The notes: generated from the letters alone by a model not told the origin. 23,984 nt of DNA from an uncultured Saprospiraceae bacterium (GCA_937959375.1 CALGLS010000542.1:1-23984), one strand, 5' to 3'. Counted from the first letter of the stretch, positions 1 to 8,488 are shown. Program-made: numbers and translations.

Positions 1-1605
1 CACGGCGAGAATCCATATCGTTTTAAATCCTATTCCAACGTATATATTCAACTTCGAAAGTTGCAGACACCGTTAACGGAAATGTCTGAAAAAGAAATAG
101 AAGCAGTCAAAGGCGTTGGTAAAGGAGCCCTTTCAAAAATACAAGAAATTATTTCTACAGGTAAACTTTCAGCCTTAGAGGAATACAAAGCAAAAACTCC
201 TGTAGGCATACGTGAGATGTTAGAAATCAAAGGCTTTGGTCCCAAAAAAATATTGTCACTTTGGAAGGAACTGGAAGTTGAAACAATAGGAGAGTTGCTC
301 TACGCCTGTAATGAAAATCGCTTAGTTGAGTTGAAAGGCTTTGGAGCCAAAACCCAAGAGGATCTCCGAAAAAAATTAGAGTACCATCTGCAGTCACGTG
401 GGAAATCACATTACGCAGCGATTGAACCTAAAGCACAAGAATATTTAAAATGGTTGAACAAAAAACTAAAACCGAAAGCCATCGATTTTGTTGGCGAAAT
501 GGGACGTTATTGTCCGATTGTAAATAAGGTCGAAGTTTTGGTAGCAACCGATAAAAACATAGATGAACTTTTTGACGATAAGAACTATATCCTTTCGGAA
601 AAAATAGGGGAGGCCACCTACCACGGTGTGTTTAAAGAAACCGAGGTAACCTTACATGCTTGCTCTTTGGAATCCTTTGGTTCCAAAAAATTCAGACATA
701 CCTCAAGTCCTGATTTTATCAAAGGCTTTTTAGCGAAAGCTAAATCAAAAGACTTCACAGGAATGGCAAAAGAAGACGATGTTTTTGCAAAAGCAAAAAT
801 CCCTTTCATCGCTCCTGAACTTCGTGAAACAGCAGCTATCGTTGATCTTGCTATTAAAAAAGAATTACCGACCAAACTAATAGAAGCATCCGACATCAAA
901 GGCGTCATTCACTCGCATACGACCTATAGTGACGGCATACACACCTTAGAAGAAATGGTAAGCTACGCAAAGGAAGTAGGGTATAGCTACATCGCCATTA
1001 CAGATCACTCCAAAGCTGCTTTTTATGCCAACGGACTAAAAGTTGATCGACTCCAAACACAGTGGGAAGAAATAGATCAGCTCAATGCAAAAATGAATGA
1101 CTTCAAAATTTTCAAAAGCATTGAATCTGATATTTTGAATGATGGAAGTCTAGATTATGAAGAAGCTATCTTAAAGCAGTTTGACTTCATCATTGCCTCT
1201 GTTCACACCAACCTCAAGATGGACAAAGAAAAAGCGACTTCTCGTTTGCTCAAAGCAATAGAAAATCCATATACAAAAATATTGGGTCACCCAACTGGAC
1301 GTCTCTTACTGTCGCGAGAAGGTTATCCCATCGATCATGCAAAAATTATTGATGCCTGTGCAGCCAATGGCGTTTCAATTGAATTAAATGCCAACCCTTA
1401 TCGACTAGATATTGATTATACATGGATTCCGTATGCAAAGGAAAAAGGGGTGTTGATTTCAATAAATCCTGATGCACACAGTCGTGAAGGTATTCATGAT
1501 ATCCGCTTTGGTGTTTATGCTGCTCGAAAAGGACAGCTAACTGCAGAAACCTGTCTAAATAGTAAATCACTGACAGATTTTGAGGAATATATATATTCTA
1601 AATAG
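1..1605 (+). CDS. polX: PolX-family DNA polymerase/PHP phosphoesterase, 5'-partial, polymerase site degenerate
   Basis: The reading frame is open from base 1 and already reads as PolX N-terminal sequence (HGENPYRFKSY), so the true start lies outside the window; the in-frame TTG at 61 is not the start. 534 residues are visible, against about 570 for the family. In order there are an N-terminal helical domain with helix-hairpin-helix-like G-x-G motifs, a nucleotidyltransferase-like region (about residues 160-290) and a C-terminal PHP domain (about 300-530). The PHP metal ligands look complete: HSH 304-306, TDH 334-336, Glu375, His402, GHP 429-431, DAH 491-493. The polymerase motif is not intact. 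The family GSxRR is GEMGR (165-169) and the two catalytic Asp align with Lys176 and Glu178. From family knowledge the PHP domain gives 3'-5' exonuclease or phosphoesterase activity in DNA repair. I infer a nuclease without polymerase activity. The gene is followed by a 233 bp gap. Confidence 0.9.
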   Translation, partial: HGENPYRFKSYSNVYIQLRKLQTPLTEMSEKEIEAVKGVGKGALSKIQEIISTGKLSALEEYKAKTPVGIREMLEIKGFGPKKILSLWKELEVETIGELLYACNENRLVELKGFGAKTQEDLRKKLEYHLQSRGKSHYAAIEPKAQEYLKWLNKKLKPKAIDFVGEMGRYCPIVNKVEVLVATDKNIDELFDDKNYILSEKIGEATYHGVFKETEVTLHACSLESFGSKKFRHTSSPDFIKGFLAKAKSKDFTGMAKEDDVFAKAKIPFIAPELRETAAIVDLAIKKELPTKLIEASDIKGVIHSHTTYSDGIHTLEEMVSYAKEVGYSYIAITDHSKAAFYANGLKVDRLQTQWEEIDQLNAKMNDFKIFKSIESDILNDGSLDYEEAILKQFDFIIASVHTNLKMDKEKATSRLLKAIENPYTKILGHPTGRLLLSREGYPIDHAKIIDACAANGVSIELNANPYRLDIDYTWIPYAKEKGVLISINPDAHSREGIHDIRFGVYAARKGQLTAETCLNSKSLTDFEEYIYSK

Positions 1606-1651
1606 GAATAATATTTGTTTATTTGCAGCTGAAAGTCAATAGAAAAGATTG

Positions 1652-1700
1652 TTAAACAGCTATTAACAACTCATTAACAATTGTTCGATCCTCATTAACA
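1652..1700. repeat. Phased TTAACA iterations upstream of the DUF1573 gene
   Basis: TTAACA occurs at 1663-1668, 1674-1679 and 1695-1700, with a near copy TTAAACA at 1652-1658. The starts are 11, 11 and 21 bp apart, so the copies lie on one face of the helix. Two copies belong to the ten-base repeat CTCATTAACA (1670-1679, 1691-1700). A palindrome AACAATTGTT sits at 1676-1685. This layout suits an operator, but the gap is AT-rich and no regulator is known. Confidence 0.35.
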
Positions 1701-1767
1701 GCAGGTTTAATTCAATTGGCTTACTTTTATGCTCGTATCGAATATGATGCTGAATAAGCTTGGCGCT

Positions 1768-1797
1768 TTCATATTTGATATAAATAACCTATTTTTG
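1768..1797 (+). promoter_or_regulatory. Candidate Bacteroidota promoter for the DUF1573 gene
   Basis: TATTTTTG at 1790-1797 fits the Bacteroidota -7 consensus TAnnTTTG. Nineteen bases upstream, TTTC at 1767-1770 is a one-mismatch form of the -33 TTTG. Transcription would start near 1804, leaving a leader of about 35 nt before the ATG at 1839. The -33 match is weak and such matches are frequent in AT-rich DNA. Confidence 0.4.
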
Positions 1798-1838
1798 CAA
1801 ACTCATTCGCTTAATTCTTTAAAAAAAATCAGATAATA

Positions 1839-2438
1839 ATGGAAAAATCTAAGCAAATTTCATTCGGTATTTTTGGGGTTGTAGCCCTACTATTTGTAGC
1901 GTACCTTTTTGGTGCTTTTGATGGCCTTACAGGCGGAAGTGCTACATCTGACGCTGCTGCAGACGCACGTGCAAGTTTAACTACTGAAAATGCAGTAAAC
2001 AATCCTACTGCTAATACAACTGCTCCTGGAGCTGTTAAACCAGCTGCTCCTGCTGCACCTGCAGGTCCTACTACAACTATGTCTTTCGATAAACTAGAAT
2101 TTGATTACGGTGTAATCGATGCTGGTGAGAAAGTAAACCACAAGTACAAGTTCACGAACTCTGGTTCTGAGCCTCTAATCATCAGCAACGCAAAAGGTAG
2201 CTGTGGTTGTACTGTACCTAACTGGCCAAAAGAGCCGATTCCTCCAGGAGGAACTGGTGAGATCGATGTTGTATTTGACTCTAAAGGAAAGAAAGGAAAG
2301 CAAAGCAAGCGTGTAACTATTACAGCGAACACAAACCCTGCTCAAACTTTCTTGACGATCAAGGGTGAAGTTACTCCTGATCCAAATGCACCTGCAAAGC
2401 CTGCTCCTAAAGCAATTACGGCACCAGCTGCTCAGTAA
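1839..2438 (+). CDS. DUF1573 domain-containing envelope protein
   Basis: A 199-residue protein. An N-terminal hydrophobic segment (about residues 8-29) acts as an uncleaved anchor or a signal peptide. An Ala/Pro/Thr-rich linker follows (about 35-78), then one DUF1573 domain (about 80-178), then an Ala/Pro-rich tail. The domain is recognised by F-x-x-L-x-F-D-Y-G at its start, the SCGCT motif at 121-125 and the PPGG...V.FDSKGKKGKQ segment. DUF1573 is an immunoglobulin-like (ASPM/SPD-2/Hydin-like) fold that is very common and often multicopy in Bacteroidota. Its biochemical role is not established. I infer a protein tethered to the envelope with the domain outside the cytoplasm. It is flanked by a promoter-like element and a strong terminator, so it is probably transcribed alone. 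Confidence 0.9.
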   Translation: MEKSKQISFGIFGVVALLFVAYLFGAFDGLTGGSATSDAAADARASLTTENAVNNPTANTTAPGAVKPAAPAAPAGPTTTMSFDKLEFDYGVIDAGEKVNHKYKFTNSGSEPLIISNAKGSCGCTVPNWPKEPIPPGGTGEIDVVFDSKGKKGKQSKRVTITANTNPAQTFLTIKGEVTPDPNAPAKPAPKAITAPAAQ

Positions 2439-2460
2439 TTAGCATTTAGGTTTTACCTTA

Positions 2461-2497
2461 AAAAACGCCTGTATGACTTGTTCATGCAGGCGTTTTT
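2461..2497 (+). terminator. Strong intrinsic terminator after the DUF1573 gene
   Basis: Inverted arms at 2461-2476 (aaaaacgcctgtatga) and 2482-2497 (tcatgcaggcgttttt) pair over 16 positions with one G-U wobble and a five-base loop. The arm ends in five T. It lies 22 bp after the stop codon, and its A-tract/T-tract symmetry would let it work in either direction. Confidence 0.88.
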
Positions 2498-2651
2498 CGT
2501 TTTAAACATTTCCCTTGAGAATGTTGTTTTAATGATAACTTACTACTTTAGCAGATCGTTTTAAAAGTTGTATATAAAATACTTGTTTTCCAATTAGACC
2601 GGAGCTTGTGACAAATTTAAACTACAACTGAAATTGTAACTAAAACTTCCA

Positions 2652-3515
2652 ATGAAATCATACTTATCATTAATCAAATTTAGTCACACAATTTTTGCCT
2701 TACCTTTCGCCTTGCTGGGGTTCTTTCTAGCTAGTTTAGAAATGGGAACAGGCATCGAATGGCGTTTGTTTGCTTTAGTTATACTAGCCATGGTTTTTGC
2801 TCGATCAGCGGCCATGGCTTTCAACCGATATTTGGACAGAGACATAGACGCAAAAAATCCACGTACAGCTACCAGAGAAGTTCCTGCAGGAGTAATTAGT
2901 CCCAAGGCGGCACTGATCTTTGTGATCGCAAACTCAGCCTTATTCGTACTCGTTTCTTGGTTAATCAATCCACTTTGCTTTTATTTATCTCCGATTGCTT
3001 TATTGGTTATTTTAGGTTATAGTTATACTAAACGGTTTACCGCTTTATGTCATTTTGTTTTGGGATTAGGACTGTCGTTAGCACCGATAGGGGCTTATCT
3101 TGCAGTGACGGGAAGATTCGATTGGATACCTGTTTTGTATAGTGTTGCTGTCTTGCTTTGGGTGAGTGGTTTTGATATTATTTATGCGATGCAAGACGAA
3201 GGTTTTGATCGTTCCTTAGATCTACATTCTGTCCCTTCAGCTTTGGGGCAAAAGAAGTCTTTGATGCTTTCATCCTTTCTACATTTGTTATGCGCTGGAG
3301 TTGTCATATACGCGAGCTATCAATTGAGTTTGGCTTACAACGAATTCAGTTATTTACAATGGGGTGGGGTAGCAGCCTTCGTTTCACTACTTTTCTATCA
3401 GCACTTACTAGTCAAACCAAACGATCTTTCAAAAGTCAATCTCGCATTCTTTACTACCAACGGAGTTGCCAGCATCATTCTGTGTTCTCTAATAGTATTG
3501 GATGTCTTCGTTTAA
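2652..3515 (+). CDS. UbiA-family polyprenyltransferase (4-hydroxybenzoate/MqnP-like)
   Basis: A 287-residue integral membrane protein with about eight or nine hydrophobic helices, the usual length for UbiA enzymes. It has both Asp-rich prenyl-diphosphate/Mg2+ sites. The first is NRYLDRDID with Asn58, Asp62 and Asp66; the second is QDEGFDRSLD with Asp182, Asp186 and Asp190. YSYTKRFT (123-130) is the conserved cytosolic loop between them. Such enzymes attach a polyprenyl chain to an aromatic acceptor in the inner membrane during quinone synthesis. The DEGFDRSLDLHSVP segment resembles the putative 4-hydroxybenzoate polyprenyltransferase subgroup, which in organisms lacking ubiquinone is linked to the futalosine menaquinone route (MqnP). 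That assignment is inferred because no other quinone gene is present here. The start is an ATG in an A-rich context. It is convergent with the MOSC gene. Confidence 0.88.
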   Translation: MKSYLSLIKFSHTIFALPFALLGFFLASLEMGTGIEWRLFALVILAMVFARSAAMAFNRYLDRDIDAKNPRTATREVPAGVISPKAALIFVIANSALFVLVSWLINPLCFYLSPIALLVILGYSYTKRFTALCHFVLGLGLSLAPIGAYLAVTGRFDWIPVLYSVAVLLWVSGFDIIYAMQDEGFDRSLDLHSVPSALGQKKSLMLSSFLHLLCAGVVIYASYQLSLAYNEFSYLQWGGVAAFVSLLFYQHLLVKPNDLSKVNLAFFTTNGVASIILCSLIVLDVFV

Positions 3516-3518
3516 AAC

Positions 3519-3535
3519 GAAATAAGTTTTATTTC
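3519..3535. terminator. Weak AT-rich hairpin between convergent genes
   Basis: gaaataa (3519-3525) and ttatttc (3529-3535) form a perfect seven-base inverted repeat immediately after the prenyltransferase stop. It has few G-C pairs and no following T-tract, so termination here is uncertain. I saw no better terminator in the 144 bp before the MOSC stop. Confidence 0.25.
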
Positions 3536-3659
3536 CACAATAAGGACTTAAGTAATAGTTTTGTTAGAATTGTTTTGCTTACGCAACATAAAACCTCAGC
3601 GCACCCATACCTCCAATCACGATGGTGGGAAAACTTAGCATCTCTGCATCTCATGAAAA

Positions 3660-4487
3660 TCAAAACGCCCTCCGATGCTCTACTACAATCTCATCCCCAA
3701 CACCAAGTACCGCATCCCCTTCACCATCCCATTTCAAATGCTCCCAAACTACATTCAAACCAAATTTTACTTTATTATCCACTTTCCGATAGGTAGACAA
3801 AGTCTTTAGCGGCTCTGCTCCAGATTTCACTCCTTTTGATTGATCTACAGTAGTCATCAAGCACCGCGAACAAGGCTTCACTCCCCAAAATGACAAACCA
3901 TTAATCGTAAAGTATTCCCAATGATCCTCCCCAAATGAGGCTTCACCACTAATCACAATATTTGGTCTAAATCGATTCATCGGAACAGGCTGTTCTAGCT
4001 TTGCATTTAGATCTGCCAACGAAGCTGCCCCAGCTAGTAGAATAGGGTAGCCATCAGCAAAACTGACAATAGCATCATATTCAGGTTTTACCAATCGCTT
4101 ACTTTCTTCGGGCATGTATACAAGTCGGTATTCGCCTTCTAATATACTTGAAAACCATTCATCCGCAACCTTGCTAACGGGTAAAGCTTTGCACTTTTTG
4201 TCAAATACGGTAGCTTCTACCAATGGCCCTTTTCGTAAGGGAAAAGCAGGAACCTCAATCGAACTTGGATGGCCTTTAGAATAGTTGAATTGAAGGGTAT
4301 CGCCTTGGATCTTGACCTCAATCAAAGCAAGAACAGGATGTGTTCGCTGAGTGATGAAATTAAAGTTGGAATCCGTTATCATCCATCTTCTATCGTGTTC
4401 AAGCCCCCTTTTGGTAACTTTTGCTGTGCGCAGAGAAATGCCACGAAGTGATTTTACTGGATAAATGGTTAATGCTTCAATTTTCAT
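3660..4487 (-). CDS. MOSC domain protein with N-terminal beta-barrel (YcbX/mARC-like)
   Basis: A 275-residue protein read from the ATG at 4487, which begins MKIEALTIYPVKSLRG, the canonical MOSC N-terminal barrel start. A frame extension to 4640 is open but does not look like family sequence, so I reject that start. The N-terminal barrel (about 1-110) is followed by the MOSC domain (about 125-272) with MNRFRPNIVISG (170-181) and the signature PCSRCLMTTVD (205-215), in which Cys209 aligns with the molybdenum-ligand Cys of mARC-type proteins. EPLKTLSTYRK (225-235) is also typical. Known relatives bind a sulfurated molybdenum cofactor and reduce N-hydroxylated compounds with a redox partner. The substrate here is unknown and no molybdenum cofactor gene is nearby. 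Confidence 0.88.
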   Translation of the reverse strand: MKIEALTIYPVKSLRGISLRTAKVTKRGLEHDRRWMITDSNFNFITQRTHPVLALIEVKIQGDTLQFNYSKGHPSSIEVPAFPLRKGPLVEATVFDKKCKALPVSKVADEWFSSILEGEYRLVYMPEESKRLVKPEYDAIVSFADGYPILLAGAASLADLNAKLEQPVPMNRFRPNIVISGEASFGEDHWEYFTINGLSFWGVKPCSRCLMTTVDQSKGVKSGAEPLKTLSTYRKVDNKVKFGLNVVWEHLKWDGEGDAVLGVGDEIVVEHRRAF

Positions 4488-5019
4488 AAATGTGGTTTTT
4501 TTATTCTTTTTGGAATCCGTTTGGCCAGCCGAACAGGTTTTTAAACAGTTTCTAAGCTCTTTGATTATCAAAATCGAATATCGCATAAAAATTTTACACA
4601 CATCAAGTTTTATTGTTATATTTTTTTTCAAGAAAATCAATAAAAAAGGGATGTGCTAAATTTTAAGATTTAAATATTTTTAATATTTATTAATCATTGC
4701 TGTTTAGTATTTTATGAATTTATGTTATTTAATATATGATAAAGCCAAATGGTATAAATACCTAATGTTTACAGGCGCTTCTGCTTGTAAGTTAATGATT
4801 TAGCTTATTGGCATGGTTTTGGACAAATAGTTCACATATACATACCCACGCTATGTGACACGAATTTCTTTCGTGATGCCTTCAATTTGAAAATAACAAC
4901 CATTAGAACATATTCCATTTAATCTATCAATATACATTTGTATTGGTCTATTAAGAATGCTTTTGTAATTGTAACTAGAGCGTTTAAACAAAAAACTCAG
5001 ACTTAGAAAAACAAACGCC
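4488..5019. other. 532 bp divergent intergenic region with two inverted repeats
   Basis: This AT-rich region separates the leftward MOSC gene from the rightward T9SS module. It contains TCACATA (4832-4838) paired with TATGTGA (4852-4858), and directly after it CACGAA (4859-4864) paired with TTCGTG (4870-4875). Because the flanking genes diverge, these are not terminators of either gene and could be operators or RNA structures. A promoter-like element lies downstream at 4933. I found no convincing short gene here. Confidence 0.5.
4933..4940 (+). promoter_or_regulatory. Candidate -7 element for the T9SS surface module
   Basis: TACATTTG matches TAnnTTTG exactly. Transcription would start near 4947, giving a leader of roughly 70 nt to the ATG at 5020. 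No clear TTTG lies at the usual -33 spacing, which lowers confidence. Confidence 0.4.
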
Positions 5020-7326
5020 ATGAAGAATAATTTTATGCGCTATACCCTAACGACACTAATAGTATTTTCACTCGGATTAACTTCCTTATTTGGAAATTCT
5101 AATACTTTTTTCAATCCAGGAATGGTCGCTGATTCCATTCTTGATATTCAAGACACGACTTATCTTCAAATTTCTAATTGCTCGGTCCTTGCTGAGCTTT
5201 GTGTAGATATACCTACCTCTGAAATTACCAATTATCAAATCCTTGCAGATGGCCTTGCCTATAATAATGGTATTGCACAATGTGATTTTGATACGATTAC
5301 TCGCTATAGCTACTCCGCTCTTTTTATGCCGAGTACCTATGTACTTCAAAACTGGACAATTAACGGAGATCCCTATAACCTGGCTTCATTTGAAACGATC
5401 GATGAACTGGTTACTTTTATGAATTCGGTTGATCCTGAAGGAAACTGGGTACACGACCCTACAAACGAATTAATAGTAGGTGGTGTAGACAGTAATGTAT
5501 ACACTGATATGATTATTTTCGTGGTAGCAATTCAAACACCTTCGGTCATGGGAGTCAATCAAACGTTTGAGGCCAATGGAACCACATTGAGATTTGATCA
5601 GGGATTTACGGAAGTAATAATCATTGATAATGCAATCGGGTGCAGCGATACATTTTATGTCGATGTTTCCTGCGTTATTCCAGATACGTTGATACTCAAT
5701 ATGTTTTTGGGTGATAACTCTGTGGAATGCTTCGATTTCAGTGAACTACCCGGTGAATTGGAAAGTGTAACCAATGTATGTCCAGCAAATTCTGGAACTG
5801 CAGCAATCATGAATTTGGTAAACGGAGACTCATGTGTAGTCGTTGTTGCTTCCAGTCCAGGTACGGATATAGGATGCTTTGTATTCTGTGATTCTTTAGG
5901 ACTTTGCGATACCACAACAATCATTGCTAATGTTTCTATTCCGGGTGGAGTTGGAACACATGAATTTGTTGATACGATTTATAATACGACCCCTGATTTG
6001 TTCTGTATTAATACAGCTGTCTTACCAGGTGTCCCTGATACGATTTACAATATTTGTCCATCCTCTTCTAACGATAATGTGAACTTTACAATTGACTTGA
6101 TGACCTATTGTGTCAGCTATCAAGGCATGTCAAACGGTACAGATACTGCTTGTATCGTTGTTTGTGATGATATGGGGATATGTGATACCACAAATATGGC
6201 GATCACTTTCATCCTTAACGGACCAGATTATTACTACGATACAATCTATCTAAACGCTACGGAAACTTATTGTGATTTTGATTTGTCAGACCTACCTGGT
6301 ACTGTAACTAACATAGAAAATGGATGTCCTGATAACTCAGGTGAATATATTGACTTTACGGTCGATGTAGTCACTAATTGTGTTACTTACAACAGTATGG
6401 ATATCGGAAAAGATACAGCATGTATTTATATTACTGACGATATGGGCAATGTGGATACTACTTTCATGATTGTTTGTTCTGTAGCACCTCAACCAGAGAC
6501 TATTACAGATACCATTCGATTAGGAATCAGCGAAACTTACTGCCTTGATCAATCAGAACTGTCAGGAAATATAACCGATTCGGTGTATTTATGTGGTTCA
6601 AATGCAGCAAACGCTGTTACCTTTGATCCAAATAACTTAACTTTATGTATAGACGTTGAAGCTATAGCGCTCGGAACGGAGATGTTCTGTGTTTATATCT
6701 GTGATGATTTTATGGTCTGCGATACTACCTTTTTTGATATTACGGTAGTTGAAGATGATGAAATGGGAATCCCAGTTGCTGTAGAAGATACGGATTCTAC
6801 CTCCCTAAATACCTCAGTTGTTACGAATGTTTGTGGAAACGATATCGTTCCAGGAAATATGTCAACTGGATTTTATGTACTTCCAGTATCTGATGGTGGC
6901 ATCGGTCCTCAAAATGGAGTGGCTTTCGCAAACCCTGATTGTACGATTACATATGTCCCAGAAGATGGTTTTTGCAATGATACAGACGGATATACATATG
7001 TGATTTGTAACAGCATGGGTTGTGACACGACGACTGTTACCATCGTTGTTGATTGCCCAGTAACGGAACTAACCTTTTATGATGGATTTTCTCCAAATGG
7101 AGATGGTGTAAACGATTTCTTTGTAATACAAGGAATCGAAGGCTATCCAAATAGCGAATTGACACTATTTAATCGTTGGGGTAACCAAGTGTATAAAATA
7201 AGTAATTACCAAAACAATTGGGCCGGTCAATGGGACGGAATTGATTTACCAGATGGCGTTTACTTCTACTACCTAGATGATGGAGAAGGAAATGAGTTTT
7301 CTGGAAATGTTACACTACACAGATAA
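5020..7326 (+). CDS. Secreted Cys-rich repeat protein with T9SS type B (gliding-motility-associated) sorting domain
   Basis: A 768-residue secreted protein. A signal peptide spans about residues 1-25. An unassigned N-terminal region runs to about 215. Four tandem modules of about 90 residues follow, with landmarks at 222, 318, 407 and 497. Each begins near D-T-I-x-L/N and ends D-D-M-G-x-C-D-T-T, with up to six Cys. An Ig/cadherin-like segment (about 583-682) carries a VCGNDIVPG motif. The last about 80 residues (FSPNGDGVND at about 688, NRWGNQVYK, W-D-G, LPDGVYFYYL) are the gliding-motility-associated C-terminal domain, a T9SS type B signal. From family knowledge such proteins cross the outer membrane by T9SS and stay on the surface or are released, often needing a PorP/SprF partner like the one encoded next. 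I infer an adhesin or matrix protein; its ligand is unknown. Confidence 0.92.
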   Translation: MKNNFMRYTLTTLIVFSLGLTSLFGNSNTFFNPGMVADSILDIQDTTYLQISNCSVLAELCVDIPTSEITNYQILADGLAYNNGIAQCDFDTITRYSYSALFMPSTYVLQNWTINGDPYNLASFETIDELVTFMNSVDPEGNWVHDPTNELIVGGVDSNVYTDMIIFVVAIQTPSVMGVNQTFEANGTTLRFDQGFTEVIIIDNAIGCSDTFYVDVSCVIPDTLILNMFLGDNSVECFDFSELPGELESVTNVCPANSGTAAIMNLVNGDSCVVVVASSPGTDIGCFVFCDSLGLCDTTTIIANVSIPGGVGTHEFVDTIYNTTPDLFCINTAVLPGVPDTIYNICPSSSNDNVNFTIDLMTYCVSYQGMSNGTDTACIVVCDDMGICDTTNMAITFILNGPDYYYDTIYLNATETYCDFDLSDLPGTVTNIENGCPDNSGEYIDFTVDVVTNCVTYNSMDIGKDTACIYITDDMGNVDTTFMIVCSVAPQPETITDTIRLGISETYCLDQSELSGNITDSVYLCGSNAANAVTFDPNNLTLCIDVEAIALGTEMFCVYICDDFMVCDTTFFDITVVEDDEMGIPVAVEDTDSTSLNTSVVTNVCGNDIVPGNMSTGFYVLPVSDGGIGPQNGVAFANPDCTITYVPEDGFCNDTDGYTYVICNSMGCDTTTVTIVVDCPVTELTFYDGFSPNGDGVNDFFVIQGIEGYPNSELTLFNRWGNQVYKISNYQNNWAGQWDGIDLPDGVYFYYLDDGEGNEFSGNVTLHR

Positions 7327-7399
7327 TAAAAGAGATAATACGACATAGATAGTTAAACTAGCATAATTTTTGCTGCTTTAAAAAATAGCAATAAACAAA

Positions 7400-7420
7400 G
7401 GGGTTTTTGAAGAAAGCCCC
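7400..7420 (+). other. Intercistronic hairpin before the PorP/SprF gene
   Basis: ggggtttt (7400-7407) pairs with aaagcccc (7413-7420) with one G-U wobble and a five-base loop. No T-tract follows, so it is not a standard terminator. It may mark RNA processing or protect an mRNA end within the module. Confidence 0.45.
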
Positions 7421-7467
7421 AGAAAATAAGTGGTTTTAACCAAGACTTGATTAAACTTAATAATGAC

Positions 7468-8469
7468 ATGAGAAAAATTATTACACTACTATCCTTCTGC
7501 CTCTTGTTTGGTTCCTATTCATACGGACAACAAGATGCCATGTTTACTAAGTATATGTTCAATGCTTTGACCTATAACCCAGCTTACGCTGGTGCGAAGG
7601 ATCACATGGCAGTTGGATTATTGCATCGTACACAATGGTGGGGCATTAATGGAGCTCCAACAACACAAACCTTTACCATTCACACGCCAATGAAAAATGA
7701 GCGAGTAGGTATTGGTCTAAATGCAATTAACGACAAGATTGGTCCAACCAACACACTCGGTGCTAATATCAGCTATGCCTACCGTATCCCAATGGGAAAA
7801 GGAAAGTTATCTGTAGGTATCCAAGGTGGTGTGATAAACTGGAGAGCTGATTGGAATAAGCTGTCAACACAAGACGGTGTTATTGTAGATGATGCTTACG
7901 CTGAAACAGAACCTAACTACTGGTTACCTAACTTTGGTGCTGGTCTTTATTACTATACAGATAAATTCTACGTAGGTGTTGGTGTACCACACTTGATTGA
8001 ATACGATTTGAGAAAAGAAGAAATCAATACTTCTTTATGGGCGAAGCAATACCGTCACTACTACTTTAGTACAGGTGTAGCGATTCCACTGAAAGGTGAT
8101 ATGTTGGTATTCAAGCCTTCTATTTTGGTTAAGAATACTGGACTATTAAGTGGCTTAAGCAAAGATGAAGCTTTTCAAGAAACTGGAGCACCTACAGAAT
8201 TTGATGTTGATCTATCCTTATTGTTTTATCAAACATTATGGATTGGTACTTCATTCCGTTCTGCAATTGAAGCATTCAACGACACTAGTTCATTTGACTC
8301 AGTTGATATCTGGGCTTCTTATTATCTAGCTAACGGACTTCGTATCGGTGCAGCATATGATTACACACTAACGAAACTTCAAGGACCTGCACAAGGATCA
8401 TTCGAAGTTATGTTGGGATACGAATTCAACTATAAGACAAAGCAGTTAGTAACTCCGCGTTACTTCTAA
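7468..8469 (+). CDS. PorP/SprF-family type IX secretion outer-membrane protein
   Basis: A 333-residue protein. I start it at the ATG at 7468 (MRKIITLLSF), which gives a clean signal peptide ending near SYG|QQD; an in-frame TTG at 7447 adds only seven residues. The mature N-terminus QQDAMFTKYMFNALTYNPAY is the family signature: these proteins begin Q-x-P/D-x-(F/Y)-T-x-(Y)-M-x-N-x-x-x-x-NPAYAG. The remainder is alternating beta-strand sequence with aromatic girdles, consistent with a 14-stranded FadL-like barrel. In F. johnsoniae, SprF is needed for secretion or surface attachment of the type B protein SprB. The gene directly upstream encodes a type B protein, so I infer that this is its dedicated partner. 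It is followed by an elaborate hairpin and then the OmpA gene, and is probably cotranscribed with both. Confidence 0.92.
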   Translation: MRKIITLLSFCLLFGSYSYGQQDAMFTKYMFNALTYNPAYAGAKDHMAVGLLHRTQWWGINGAPTTQTFTIHTPMKNERVGIGLNAINDKIGPTNTLGANISYAYRIPMGKGKLSVGIQGGVINWRADWNKLSTQDGVIVDDAYAETEPNYWLPNFGAGLYYYTDKFYVGVGVPHLIEYDLRKEEINTSLWAKQYRHYYFSTGVAIPLKGDMLVFKPSILVKNTGLLSGLSKDEAFQETGAPTEFDVDLSLLFYQTLWIGTSFRSAIEAFNDTSSFDSVDIWASYYLANGLRIGAAYDYTLTKLQGPAQGSFEVMLGYEFNYKTKQLVTPRYF

Positions 8470-8488
8470 GAACAAAAAAATAAACCAG

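Noticed and set aside
3290..3796. 168-residue open frame on the + strand
   Set aside because: It overlaps the end of the prenyltransferase in another frame and the end of the MOSC gene on the opposite strand. Its composition is not protein-like and it has no domain.
4488..4640. 51-residue N-terminal extension of the MOSC protein
   Set aside because: The extension is Lys/Ile/Asn-rich translated AT-rich DNA. The family start MKIEALTIYPVKSLRG begins at 4487.
4832..4858. Possible CRP-type site (TCACA...TGTGA)
   Set aside because: The half-sites point the wrong way for the TGTGA-N6-TCACA consensus and are too far apart.
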